From contig JAVDOI010000007.1 of the NCBI GenBank assembly GCA_032191485.1, positions 41,001 to 105,000 on the forward strand: a stretch of DNA of 64,000 nucleotides. Reading direction: 5' to 3'. The stretch comes from Leptoclinus maculatus. Taxonomy: Eukaryota > Chordata > Actinopteri > Perciformes > Stichaeidae. The position numbers were made by a program, and so were the translations under genes. The notes under the pieces are model-generated. The model searched no databases. It saw only the letters and a program-made list of their open reading frames with translations, and had not been told where the DNA came from. Every line of letters starts with the position of its first letter. The first letter of the stretch is position 1. Shown piece after piece: positions 46,391 through 58,400 of the stretch.

Positions 46391-49037
46391 GAATAGGAAG
46401 AATGAATTAATTCACTGACAATAACCTTAATAGACAAGACTGCAGCCAGAAGTAACTAGTTATTTCTAACCAAACATACCCATTCAACAACAATTCATGC
46501 CCGATTAGGAGATGACACAACTTCAAGGGGAAAGTGAACAGATTCAATTTGAGGGTAAGTGGCAACCTATTCTGTTTTCTTCTGCTCAAATGCATTCTAA
46601 CAGCAGAGGATCGATTAACTCTCCTCAACAGACTGTCACAAGACATTTGGTCAAAAGCTTATTTCCAGCCCACAATATCATCATGGACTCAAATACAACC
46701 AGAAATAATCTCCACACTTCTGTCACTTTCCAGCTGGAACGTGTCAGCAAACACAAAAGAGTCTCAGCACCTTGCAGGGTCGGAAACTAACGCTAGTCCG
46801 CTAGCCCGAGGCGAGTGGATTTTTGGAGGGACTACCTAAATTATCATTCTCACTAGTCCTCATGGCGAGTGAAATTTGAGAGGCTTTATTCGTTATTTAT
46901 GTCCGGAAAAAGACTTTCCCGATAAGTAAATGTAACTGTGACGAAGGACGACCTCTATTGACGGGTTTCGGAGAAACCGCACTACGCCCCTCGCGGACTA
47001 ATATCACCGGTATTAAGTTGGTGAAAAGGCTCTGACGAGGGTAGTGGCGCGAAATGACGGCAGTGTCCGTAAATAGATTAGAGTTTATGTGGATGTTCGG
47101 AGTTCACCTTCCAAGACTGTGTGCGTGTAAACAACCAGTAAGTAAACGTAAAGTTTGGTGTTAGTCTAATTTCATCATAAGGGTTATATTGTGTCATTTA
47201 CACGGCAATCTAGTCTGATATTTAGCGGCTCGTTCGTTGTTTGCTAAGTGCCGACTGTAGGAGTCGCGGACATGTTTATCGCTGCCTGTATTCTGTCCCT
47301 GTATGTCCTAATTTGGAACCAATGCTGAATAGAGGTTTTTACTAATTATTATTTCATGGATATCTGTTTCAGAACCACACACTTGCTTGTTTGACTGCTG
47401 TCAATAAACCTCTCAAAGGAACATCTTGTCTGGAGTGCATTCTGATAGATGCCCCCTGGTGGCCACAACTTGTAATGAACCAGTACAATTATACATTCCT
47501 TCCCAGTCACTTTAACAGTAACATTCAACTATTCCCAAAATTGTTGAGGATATTAGACTATTTTGTTTCGATTATCATTTTTTGTTTACGCAATGCAAAA
47601 GGCACTATATTCATCGATCAGGCCGGGCCTCTCTTTCAGTTTCACCAGCGGTCCGCCAAGATTCGTCCGCGGAAGAAATATAGATGGTGAAGCTCTTATG
47701 ACTGCAGCACATGAACTAACACCCAATATCTTTGTGTGATCTAACAAAAATACTTCATCTAAAATTAGAACAAATGCCTGCTTTATTCATAGACTGCGTA
47801 TTGTTTTGGGCTCTGAGCGTTCACTGCTTAAACTGCAACATGGTGACAACGGTGACATGCTGTTACTCCCCACGGCGGAATATAGCTACATTTTTAGCCG
47901 GTACGTTCCATAGCGGAATTCCTCAACTTGGCAATTTGAACTGCTGTACAGTATTTAATCGTGATCTTAACCTTCATCTTCACTACGAGCCTAAATAATG
48001 CAACGGGGTGCGACATTGCTAAAACACGGGCACATCGGACAAAACGCGTCGTTGTGTTGTTAAGGTACCACCCCTGTATGATGGTGCTGCTGGAGACACC
48101 ATCCATTGGAGAATTTGACCCCTCCGACTCTGTTCATCTCTGGATGAATTCAGGTCAACGGGCAAGGAGATCATGAAGGACTAGTAAAGATTGCTCAGGA
48201 CTAGTAGTTTTATGAACCTACTAGTCCTTGGGACTAGTACTGATTTTGAGTTAGTTTCATACCCTGCCTTGTATTGTGCACCGGTGGTTCGGTATCCTGC
48301 GTAAATTGGGAGTTTAAAGTGGGCAATGATTGACAGCTCCAAGTGGCTGCTCTGTCCCGCCTTCCCTCCCATCTATTTCTGTCTGATCAAAGCGTGCTCA
48401 CAGGACAACAGACAGGCAGCAGCCATCGCTAGCTAAATGAAACAAGATCCTACAGCTCAGTTCAGATTCCTACAAACATGCAAAGGATGTAACTTTAGCA
48501 TTATGTTAATTTGCCGGGTCATATTACAACAAAACTACGAGGTGCGTTTACATGAACAAAGGTGATGCGATAGTCCACTTGTAGTACAAAGTATACTACA
48601 GTAAGTAAATCAAGAGAAAGTAAATACTTTTCATCATAATAGATCGTTTGACATGAACGTACTAAAGTCTGAGAGAGTCTCGTTTAACAGCAGACAGGAT
48701 GATGTCTAACAACGTAGGTGTGTCGCTGTGCTATCACATGTGACCAGCTGATACCACGATTGACAGCACTAAAAAAAACAATGACAGCAAGGAGATTATG
48801 AGTAAGCATGCGTCAGAGGAGTGAGGATGTATGAGAAATTACAGGCCTAAATAAGCAATAGAGGATATGACATCGTTTCTTGCAGAACCAGACCAGTTTC
48901 TTAATATTTTATCAACAAGTACTGATCATAGATAAATGCTTGCAAACATTCAGAAATAACTTGCAATCAGAAACTCTTCAATTTGAGGGCTGTATGCTAA
49001 CGATTCTTATCTGGAATTCTCAGATATTAACGTCAAC
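46335..49037 (+). repeat. Segmental duplication, block 2
   Basis: Paralogue of 34735-36943 in the same orientation. It lacks the hAT at 35490-36491 (intact site at 48583-48590) and carries its own insertion at 46775-48266. After 49037 the sequence is unrelated to block 1. Confidence 0.9.
46770..48271. mobile_element. DNA transposon with 17-bp inverted ends and 5-bp TSD
   Basis: The element 46775-48266 begins CAGGGTCGGAAACTAAC and ends GTTAGTTTCATACCCTG. CCTTG flanks both sides (46770-46774 and 48267-48271). Block 1 holds the empty site (CCTTG at 35166-35170). CAG-type ends with a 5-bp duplication fit the hAT5-like group. No transposase is recognisable in the 1.49 kb. Confidence 0.9.
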
Positions 49038-49450
49038 AAGTATCAGCTTCACAAATTCAGCCTCTATTTTATGTTCAAAACAACAACAAATGAATGCTCA
49101 TGTGGATTAAAAATCTGTCTCTAGTTCATTGTCAAGCAACAAGTGCAGCTGGTATATATTTATGTTGCATATCATAATTTATAGGCTCATAAAGGCATGG
49201 TTAATACAAAGGAACTGTAAGTCTATTAGCTGGAAACACCTTTGTATGAAGGTGTTAAATGTAGTTTCATGAAATGTAGTTTCATAAAACTTTGTTCAGG
49301 AACAGGGCCACGCCCAGAACACAGCTCATTTCCTCTGCACAGAGTATTTAAGCACAACGAACCGCCGTTCACTCCCTCTTCGACTCTCGTCTTCACATCT
49401 CTTCACACGACGTACGACAGGCGCTCTCTAACTCAGCAGACGCTCCATCC

Positions 49451-49541
49451 CTACCCCACATCCCTCTACCTCGACCCCTACCCCACATCCCTCTACCTCG
49501 ACCCCTACCCCACATCCCTCTACCTCGACCCTTACCCCACA
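49451..49541. repeat. 26-bp tandem repeat (CCCACATCCCTCTACCTCGACCCCTA)
   Basis: About 3.5 copies of a pyrimidine-rich unit within the 5' part of the Ngaro-like element. Related CCCTACCCCACATCC phrases recur in B1 and B2. Confidence 0.85.
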
Positions 49542-49545
49542 TCCA

Positions 49546-49985
49546 GACGAGCAACGCTCTCTGACTTCGCTTTCATACGATTTAAGACAGACGAGCAACG
49601 CTCTCTGACTTCGCTCCCGCATTTCCGAGTGCTTTCATACGACTTAAGACAGACGAGCAACGCTCTCTGACTTCGCTCCCGCATTTCCGAGTGCTTTCAT
49701 ACGACTTAAGACAGACGAGCAACGCTCTCTGACTTCGCTCCCGCATTTCCGAGTGCTTTCATACGACTTAAGACAGACGAGCAACGCTCTCTGACTTCGC
49801 TCCCGCATTTCCGAGTGCTTTCATACGACTTAAGACAGACGAGCAACGCTCTCTGACTTCGCTCCCGCATTTCCGAGTGCTTTCATACGACTTAAGACAG
49901 ACGAGCAACGCTCTCTGACTTCGCTCCCGCATTTCCGAGTGCTTTCATACAACTTAAGACAGACGAGCAACGCTCTCAGACCCAG
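49546..49985. repeat. 62-bp minisatellite
   Basis: About seven tandem units of 62 bp starting GACGAGCAACGCTCTCTGAC and ending TTTCATACGACTTAAGACA, the first unit shortened to 45 bp. It lies between the A1 repeat and the interior of the Ngaro-like element. Confidence 0.95.
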
Positions 49986-50179
49986 CTTTCATACGCTTCA
50001 ACGAGGCACGACAGACAAGCAACATCTTAAAACCGCTTACCTTTTACAAAGGCTCTTCCTCAACCTTTCCGGACGACCAGCCATATCCCGTAGCTCCCTC
50101 CTTCTCTCACCACGCTTCGTCGCTAGCAACTTCGGCTGCGTTTAGCCATCCACATTTCCCGCAGCTCTCGATAACGATT

Positions 50180-51790
50180 CTCCGTCAACTCCAAGCCGTC
50201 CGCCCCCGCCTTCCAACAGCCCGCGGGGAGATCCCGATTCGTCATCGCATCCTTCGATTCTCCATCTCACTCTTCACCCCACGCCGCTCTCCCGACCGCC
50301 GGAAGCCAGGCGCTCGAACGACCGGCGAAACCACCGCGACCCTCATTCTCCATTCCGAGGCTCCGACAGTCTCTGCATATCCCACTTCTCCGAGTGGACA
50401 GTCTTTCAAACGAAGAAAGCATCCAACGCAACATTCCTTTACATCAGTCTGTTTAAAAAGCAAAACTCTCCAACCAAACGAGCACCCGTAGCGAAACAGC
50501 TCTCTCGCTCTCCGAGCCCCCAGAGCCCTTCCGGGTTCCCGGCATAACGTCAGGCGCGCGCCGATGGCGTCATGACGCATCACACGGCAGAAGAAGCCAT
50601 CCATCCTCATCAGTCCCTCCCGAGGGCCAGGTCGTATACTCTGATCGTGAATCTTTAACCTGATCTTAAAACGGCCTATAAGTACCCGATTAGGTTTACG
50701 AGCCTGGTACCAAGGCTACGAATTGATCCTCTTCAAGACGAGTCACGATTAAATATCTGTTTAAACTGCACGCAGGAGTCAGAGATACGGCTTTCAGTAG
50801 GAGAAAGCGTAGTAGCGTAAATTAAGCTGCTGCTTCCAGTCTGCCGTTGGCCTCGACTTAAACGTGTTTAGAGAAGGGCAGTTGACTGTGTCCCGCCTTA
50901 AGTTGTACCATGCCACACTGACTGGCTGCCATGCGCCCTCCGTGCCAGAGACATCTCCTCGTAATGTTTTTCCCCCCTAACTTCACGATTATCGCATGCA
51001 CATTCATCCCTCCATCCTGGCATCCTTTCATGTTTTCTTACTTCTACCTTCCATGTTCCACCCACTTCGGCTAAACTCCTCTCACCTCCACTGGCTACCC
51101 CAGCTGCACAGACCGCTCCAACAACAGGGAACAGGTAGGTATATGGCACAGCTATGGGAGCAGCTCGGGATCGGTTATCTTGCCCAGGGACGCAACAGTT
51201 GTTTCTTCCCGCCTATGCCGCCCCCCCCTCTCTCTCTTCCTCCACCCCTACCCCCACTAGCGTTGCCATCCCGTCATAAACGCGCCTCCTCATTTCCACA
51301 GCCGACGTCCTCCGATCTCCCCCCCCCCCCCACCACTACCAGTTTCACTCTTAGCCACAGCTAACCCTATACTCTGACAATTCCGAAGTTGTCGGTCCTT
51401 CGCCTTCCAACCCGAGGGACATCGTCCCTCCACAACGCCGCTCTTCCACCCCCTCGAGATCCTGCCGCTCTAACGGCCAAAACCACAGCGACCCTTCTTC
51501 TCCACGCCAACACTCCGATGGCCCCCATACATCCCGCATTTCCGAGTGGACAGTCTCTCGACTGAAGCATGCACTCACCCAGCTCAACATCCATTTCCAC
51601 CAGTCCGACAGAAAAGCGAAGCTCTTCAAACCGCTCACGGACGCTCGGCACTACACGTCCCTCGATCGCAGAGCCAGCGTTAGGCGCTACGTCGACGACG
51701 TGACAACGCGCAACACGCTCAGACAAGCCCAGTCACTCACACCAACCCCCCTAGAGGGCCAGTTCGTATAGCACCCCCTCCTTACTCTCT
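50180..51790 (+). pseudogene. Duplicated gag-side region of the Ngaro-like element
   Basis: 50245-50500 and 51390-51640 are diverged direct copies (shared phrases around TCCGAGTGGACAGTCT and CCATCC..GCATCCTTTCATG). In the second copy a frame reads SEWTVSRLKHALTQLNIHFH, which resembles a SAP-type DNA-binding helix pair. Stops interrupt both copies. Function is inferred only from position ahead of the polymerase genes. Confidence 0.4.
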
Positions 51791-52604
51791 CCGCATCAGG
51801 GCTTTCACCCCGCAGCCTCTTTTCCCCAATCTGCACTTCCAACCTACGCCCATGCATCCCTTCATCCCAGCATCTTTTCCTCTTCCCTCGCTCCTGCCTT
51901 TCCGTTCAACACAACACAGGCTATCGATCACCGGTAACCACCCGGACCTCGCCCAATTATCGAGCCATCCACACGCAATCTCCCACATCTCCCGGGAATC
52001 GCTAACCAAGCTCGACCGCTGCACCCTAACAGCCACTCCCCACCTGCACAGACATCACCAGGCTCCACCTATTCCCCAGCCTGGCCTACTCCATGAAGTA
52101 CATAAGAATCGATCAAGCCACGTTCCCCATCCGCCTCGCAGGCGAAGAAGCCGGTCACCCAAGGCAGACATCACCAGCACCTCTCGGTGCATCACCCAAT
52201 TCTACTGTCACCCACTAGCACGGAAGAGTATTTAATTACGTAGCCAGCTATGTTGCAGGCCCAGACGCTCAACCATGGCAAATTATTCAAAGCAACCAAT
52301 TAATATATATTATTTCCGGACCGATTTATGGCAATCCGGATATTTTCCCACGGCCTACTTGACGATCTCTCACGGCACACCAGCGAGCTACGGCTCAGTG
52401 GTGCAAATCACCGACCTAGACGACTTCCTCACCGTCACGCTACCCAGCACACGGTCTAAAAAACTCTGCTGTCCTCCACCAGATAAAATAAATAGAATCA
52501 ATAGATTAAACAATCCTCCTTGCCACACATCCCGCGAGTCGCCGCCACCGTTACAAACCTCCTTGACCACGCCACACTTGACGAAGCACGTAAACCGAGC
52601 TAAC

Positions 52605-53720
52605 TAACACCAGTTCCTCTCCTCATGGAACGGCATCTCCTTCTTCCACGACAAACAAATCACCAAGCCGGAAGTCATCCAGCTTTCACAGACGCAGCAC
52701 CCTCGATCAGCTTCAACGGCTTCTACAGCGACAATCTGTCCTTGGCCACTCGAATTCTCATCCCCCACACCTTCCTCTGTGATCCACGAAACGCATCCCA
52801 TAGTTATAGTAGCCATTTTTTTGGGGCATTAACGGTCCTTATAGACCATTGCCATCCCTCAGAATATAGCGCAGATGGCATCCTCAACAAACGTCGCCCC
52901 CCCAAGCACTCATCGTACCTCACCGGACAGAACCGATTCTAAGCTTTCACGACTCCTTCAGCCTCCCATTCCTATCACTCGAGATCCTTACCCCCACGAA
53001 CTTCAGTCACTTATCCATTTCCCTCCTTTAGGTCAAGCCTCCACCTTACAGGTTTTACGTAGTGGAATTAACTTCTACACAACTGTCCTCAGGGGCTCCG
53101 TGCCCAGCCTACCCACTCGCACGTCGCCACGCTACTCGCAGGTCTGTAAAGCCAAACTACGCCTAAACGGCTGCCCCTCACTTCGGACCTCCTCACCAGT
53201 GGCATCTTCACCCTCAGCTCAGGTCATCCGTCTCCCTTCATGGACAAAGCATTAAAGTCCTCGTTCTTGCCAGCTTTGTTCACTGCTCCGAGTTCACCGC
53301 CCTGGACTCCAACCATCATCCGTCCCGACACGCCACCGCGTCAGACATCACATCCATCCTCCCGACACAGTCGTCTATCACCTCAAATACCGTAAGACCA
53401 ACCAATACGGTCCGCCTCAACCCATCTACCTTTTCCGACCAGACTCGTACTCAAGTCCGTACGAACCATCCGGGACTACTTAAGCTCAAGTTCCGCCAGC
53501 CAAACTCCCCTGCAAGATCCCCTGTCGCGGTCTCCGGCTCACCTTTTGCCATATCTTGGCCCGATCCAGAATACTCCGAGTTACTTGGTGCCGCTTCCAC
53601 CGCTTCAAGCCAAGGATTTCCGACCATCCTCAAGATACTTGGTCGTCGGTCTTCACCCGCGTACCTCTCAGCAGTTCGTTCCGATCCGAACGACACCAGA
53701 AACGCCCATTGGCATCCGTC
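52605..53720 (+). pseudogene. RNase H and tyrosine recombinase of the Ngaro-like element, frameshifted
   Basis: FLSSWNGISFFHDKQITKPE and TDAAPSISFNGFYSDNLS (about 52616-52735) match the start of the DIRS-type RNase H domain, and NKRRPPKHSS (about 52885) its downstream part. Recombinase traces follow: LASFVHCSEFTALDSNHHPS (about 53260-53330), VYHLKYRKTNQYGPPQPIYL (about 53365-53430), and GRRSSPAYL at 53641-53667, where the TAC at 53662-53664 would be the nucleophilic tyrosine. Frames change several times, so no complete protein is encoded. Confidence 0.7.
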
Positions 53721-54897
53721 TTTATGGAGCTATCTTTGGGGACTCTGCACCGCCAGAGCTTCCGAAGAGACAAACCCCACCCTACAAGTCTCCAGTTCCA
53801 TCCAGCCACCGGACATCAATGGTCCCCCATCGACCGCCTAACCTCCTTTCTACAAACCCTCCTCTTCTCCCTTACATCCCTTCATCTCTTTATCCCTACC
53901 CTACATCCCTTCATCCCTCTACCCTACATCCCTTCATCCCTCTACCCCTACCCCTACCCTACATCCCTCTACCTCGACCCTACCCCACATCCCTTCATCT
54001 CCTCATCCCTACCCCACATCCCATCATCCCTCTACCCTACTCCCCTTCATCCCTCAACCCCTTCCGCTTCTCGAATCTAACAATCATTCCACGATGCAAT
54101 AAACCTCTCGAAACTCATACCGTTATTGGTGCGGTCCTTGTTAGTGAAATGTAGTTTCATGAAATGTAGTTTCATAAAACTTTGTTCAGGAACAGGGCCA
54201 CGCCCAGAACACAGCTCATTTCCTCTGCACAGAGTATTTAAGCACAACGAACCGCCGTTCACTCCCTCTTCGACTCTCGTCTTCACATCCCTCCCCCCCG
54301 ACCCCGTTTTTGTCATCCTCTCTCCTCTTGCTCTCTCTCTCTCTCTCTCTCGCAGGATTTCAGGAACAACGGGGGACTCTGCACCGCCAGAGCTTCCGAA
54401 GAGACAAACCCCACCCTACAAGTCTCCAGTTCCATCCAGCCACCGGACATCAATGGTCCCCCATCGACCGCCTAACCTCCTTTCTACAAACCCTCCTCTT
54501 CTCCCTTACATCCCTTCATCTCTTTATCCCTACCCTACATCCCTTCATCCCTCTACCCTACATCCCTTCATCCCTCTACCCCTACCCCTACCCTACATCC
54601 CTCTACCTCGACCCTACCCCACATCCCTTCATCTCCTCATCCCTACCCCACATCCCATCATCCCTCTACCCTACTCCCCTTCATCCCTCAACCCCTTCCG
54701 CTTCTCGAATCTAACAATCATTCCACGATGCAATAAACCTCTCGAAACTCATACCGTTATTGGTGCGGTCCTTGTTAGTGAAATGCAGGTTAAATGTTCT
54801 GAACTCTAACTGATCCAGACTTGATGTCAAGCGGATCGGCCAGGGATGGTTTTCCCCAAACCCCCTCTTAACACTCAGATTAGGTTCTGCTCCGAGG

Positions 54898-54904
<7 letters not shown>

Positions 54905-54929
<25 letters not shown>
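54905..54929. repeat. (CA)n microsatellite
   Basis: About 25 bp of CA repeats. Confidence 0.9.
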
Positions 54930-54932
<3 letters not shown>

Positions 54933-55475
54933 ATCGCAGTGCTTAGACGGCTCCAGAGACACTCAGCGCCGAGGCTTTTCACCAGCATGGCACGCCAGTC
55001 ACTCCACTTCTCTCTCATCTGATATATTTCCTGTAACTTCCTGTCTGCCTCTCTTCCAATGCATTCTCTCTCCCACTGAAGGGTTTCGGGTTGCTAGTTG
55101 TAAGCCTGGGAAATGTTTGCAGTGTGAATCACAGTTAAAAGCAATCTGCTGGCCTGCCTCTCGCTGCAGCTGTGATTTTGGTTCCAGCGTGAAAACATTT
55201 GTGGGGACACGGGCGTCAGCTGGATATGGCGACATGTCATACTGTGTATCTCAGTCAAAGTGAGCACAAAAGGAAATGTATGAACTAGTTTGCCTCCAGC
55301 ATAAAGCTCACATTACTTTCAAGTAAAGTTCAATTCCTCCACAGCCCAAATCTGCGTTTTCCTCCTCTGACCTCCCTGTGCAATATGTTCAGAAGATGCC
55401 ACTCGTCAGTAAAAAGGTGTGTACCAGAACAACGTGTGACTGAAGTGTTTGCGTACATGTCTGTGTGTCCTATAG

Positions 55476-58400
55476 GTCCAGTGTTCTGCTCAGAGGATGA
55501 GACGCGTCTGGTGAAGACGCTGTTCACTGGTTACAACAAGGTGGTTCGCCCCGTTAACCACTTCAGTGAAGCCGTAGTGGTCACCGTGGGACTACAGCTG
55601 ATACAGCTCATCAGTGTGGTAAGAGAGAGGGATGGAGGTGGCAACACCAGAAGCAAAATGTAGAAAACATGACATTATGCTCACATCATTTACACTTGAG
55701 GCCTTCAGGTTTACTCAAAATACTATTGCGAGTGAAGAGCGTCCGGTTTCTGCATTTTACATAAAATAAATCATTATGGAACTAAACAGCTCTTTGCACC
55801 TTCTAAGAAAACACATCCATCGTGTCATTTCATGGAGTTATTTCATTTTATGCAACGGCCAAACTATGTGAAATAAAAACAGACAATATTCCGCAATGCA
55901 AATAGCTTCTCTTTTCAATTACCATACCAACACACTCGCATGCAGACAGCAAGTCACAAGCATTTACAACACGTCATGGCACAGCAGCCAACATAGTGCA
56001 AACATCACGCAAAACAACCAGGAATTTGGGCCAAAGACCAAAGCTTCTACTCGCATGAATCCAGCAGAAATGTTTATGAGAAAAAGATGCAACAAGGTGA
56101 AAGAGAGCTAATGACCAAAGGCTGGGCGTGGCAGCCATGTCTGTCTTTACACTGTAGCACCAGGGTCATTACAACCATATCTGCTCTGTGACGGCACGGC
56201 GGCCACTAAACACAAGCACAATGCATATTAAAATGAATTGCTCTTACTGTTTGTAGCTCTCCTTCTGCGTTCAGGCTGTGACGAGGACGTCCATGGCACT
56301 TTACAATGTATGAGGTGAAGAGGATTTGAAGTCTTCAATGTTTCACTCCTGCTGCAGAACCAGGGTCACAACAACAATATCGACTCCTTGATGGCACCGC
56401 GGCCAAAAAGGAACACAAACAGCACAACACGAGCAGTCTTTAGCTAGTTCAACCAGTCTTCAACCAGTCTTTAACTAGTTCAACCAGTCTTCAACCAGTC
56501 TTTAGCTAGTTCAACTAGTCTGTAAAGATGAAGACGATGGCACAAATGGAAAACAAACAACTGAATTTAGCTTTATCGGCACATAAGTAGACCAAATGAT
56601 GAAGATTTCCAGTTTTCACATCAACAATGTGGATGTGCACCTGGAGTGGAGTCATCAATAACTCCAGTCCCTTATATGTAAAATCTTTTGGGGCGTAGGC
56701 TCACCAGACTATAGGACCAGGGTCACATCAAACATATCGCCTCAGAGAGGACACAAGCAACACAACACAAGCAGTCTTTAGCTAGTTCAACCAGTCTGTA
56801 AAGATGAAGACCATGACACTTCACACAATGTAAGTGAATAGGAATCTTTAAAAAAACAAAACAAAGTTTAAATAATCCTCTTATGGAAATAAAACATAAC
56901 TCATCTTCATCAGCACAATAGTGGACCAATTTAACTAAAGTATGACAATGTTCACCCCACCAATGGGAACATCTGAGCACCTTCAACTAATGTAAACTCT
57001 TTCAGGGGTATACCACCCAGACTATAGGACCAGAGACACACCAGAGAGGACACAAGCAACACAAGCAGTCTTTAGCTAGTTCAACCAGTCTGTACAGATG
57101 AAGACCATGTGGCACAAATGGACAGTAACGTTACCTGGCGTGGGAATACAGTCAGTCTCAGTGTTATGCTAATGTTGGGCTAATAAAGCTAGCAAAAGAC
57201 ACCTCATTTTTCTACAGTCACAACAGACATATCGGCTTAGAGATGACACAAAGCAGCACAACACAACCACAATGCAAATAAAAAAAGAAGTACTTATATT
57301 AGCTCTCTCTCCTTCTGGGTCCTCAGCCGGCTTCCGGAGTCTGAAGACCAGATGAAACCCGTCGCTGAAATGAGAACAATTAACTAGCTAACTAGCCTTA
57401 GCAGTGTAGACAAAAATAAAAACGAAGTTCCTCCTCAGCTGGTGAGCGCCGATGTGTGATCATCTCCAAGTCCTCCAGCTCAGTCCTGCTAAACAAAGAA
57501 CTCGATGACTACATTTTCAACTTCTAGAACGAACGATGACGAGCGCACGTCAATCAAGAGCGGTGACGTCAGCAGCGCTTACTTTAGCAGTCAAATGAAA
57601 AAAATAAAAATACATTTGTGTCCACCTGCTAACGGGCTCTGAGCATGCGCATTGTTGTTTTCTCACACTACCGGTACTTGACTTTGCGAGTCAAGCCAAA
57701 CTTAATAAACCATTTAAAATCTATTCTCTCCAGTCACTTATCTTATGTTGTATTGTAATGATAAAGTACAACTGCGGGTGCTTTATTGTCATGCATTAAT
57801 CCACAATTATCCACACCGTTTTTTTTTTGTTGCCAGCAAGTAGTGCTTGACCATTGCTTCTAATTATTTCTAACATTAACATTAGCAGTACACCCAAACA
57901 ACCTGCGACGTTGCTGGCATATGTTTAAACATTAAGGCGGCTGTGACTATCTCCAAAACCTTTTTACTTTGAATGTGTGGTGTCAAAATGTTTAATTCAC
58001 ATTCCAGATTGCCTCGGCCATTAATATAATAGGATGTTTGCCTCTGAATGTGCTTATTTATTGTTAAAATGCCACAGATTGTCGAAATAAATGGTTACAA
58101 GCGTGCAGGTTCTATTTTGTCCTGAAATCTCTCGTGAAAGTCTTACTTGCCTCTGACTGTTTTTGTTTATTCTGTCTTTTTCTGCTTCTCTCAGGATGAA
58201 GTTAACCAGATTGTGACCAGTAATGTTCGTCTCAAACAGGTAAATGTGACTGTTGACTTCAGGAAAACCAAAAATATATGCCAACTACACATTTAGAAAA
58301 TTCCAATGACAATGGTCAGAGGGTATACGCCACATTGCAAGTATGTAGATTTAACAGGATATGGACTAATGGATTAATTAATTAGTATTAATTTCCCTAG

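Larger units (their letters stand above)
49257..54785 (+). mobile_element. DIRS/Ngaro-like tyrosine-recombinase retrotransposon, decayed
   Basis: Split direct repeats are arranged A1 (49257-49399), interior, B1 (53738-54151), A2 (54147-54290), B2 (54372-54785). A1 and A2 share AAATGTAGTTTCATGAAATG through TATTTAAGCACAACGAACCG. B1 and B2 are about 414 bp and offset by exactly 634 bp. This A1..B1-A2-B2 order is the hallmark of Ngaro-type elements, which replicate through circles and integrate with a tyrosine recombinase instead of an LTR and DDE integrase. The interior shows RNase H and recombinase traces in shifting frames; a reverse transcriptase was not recognised. Confidence 0.75.

Noticed and set aside
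53546..54809. Two long proline-rich proteins with identical C-termini
   Set aside because: They are frames over the B1 and B2 repeats of the Ngaro-like element; the identity reflects the repeat.
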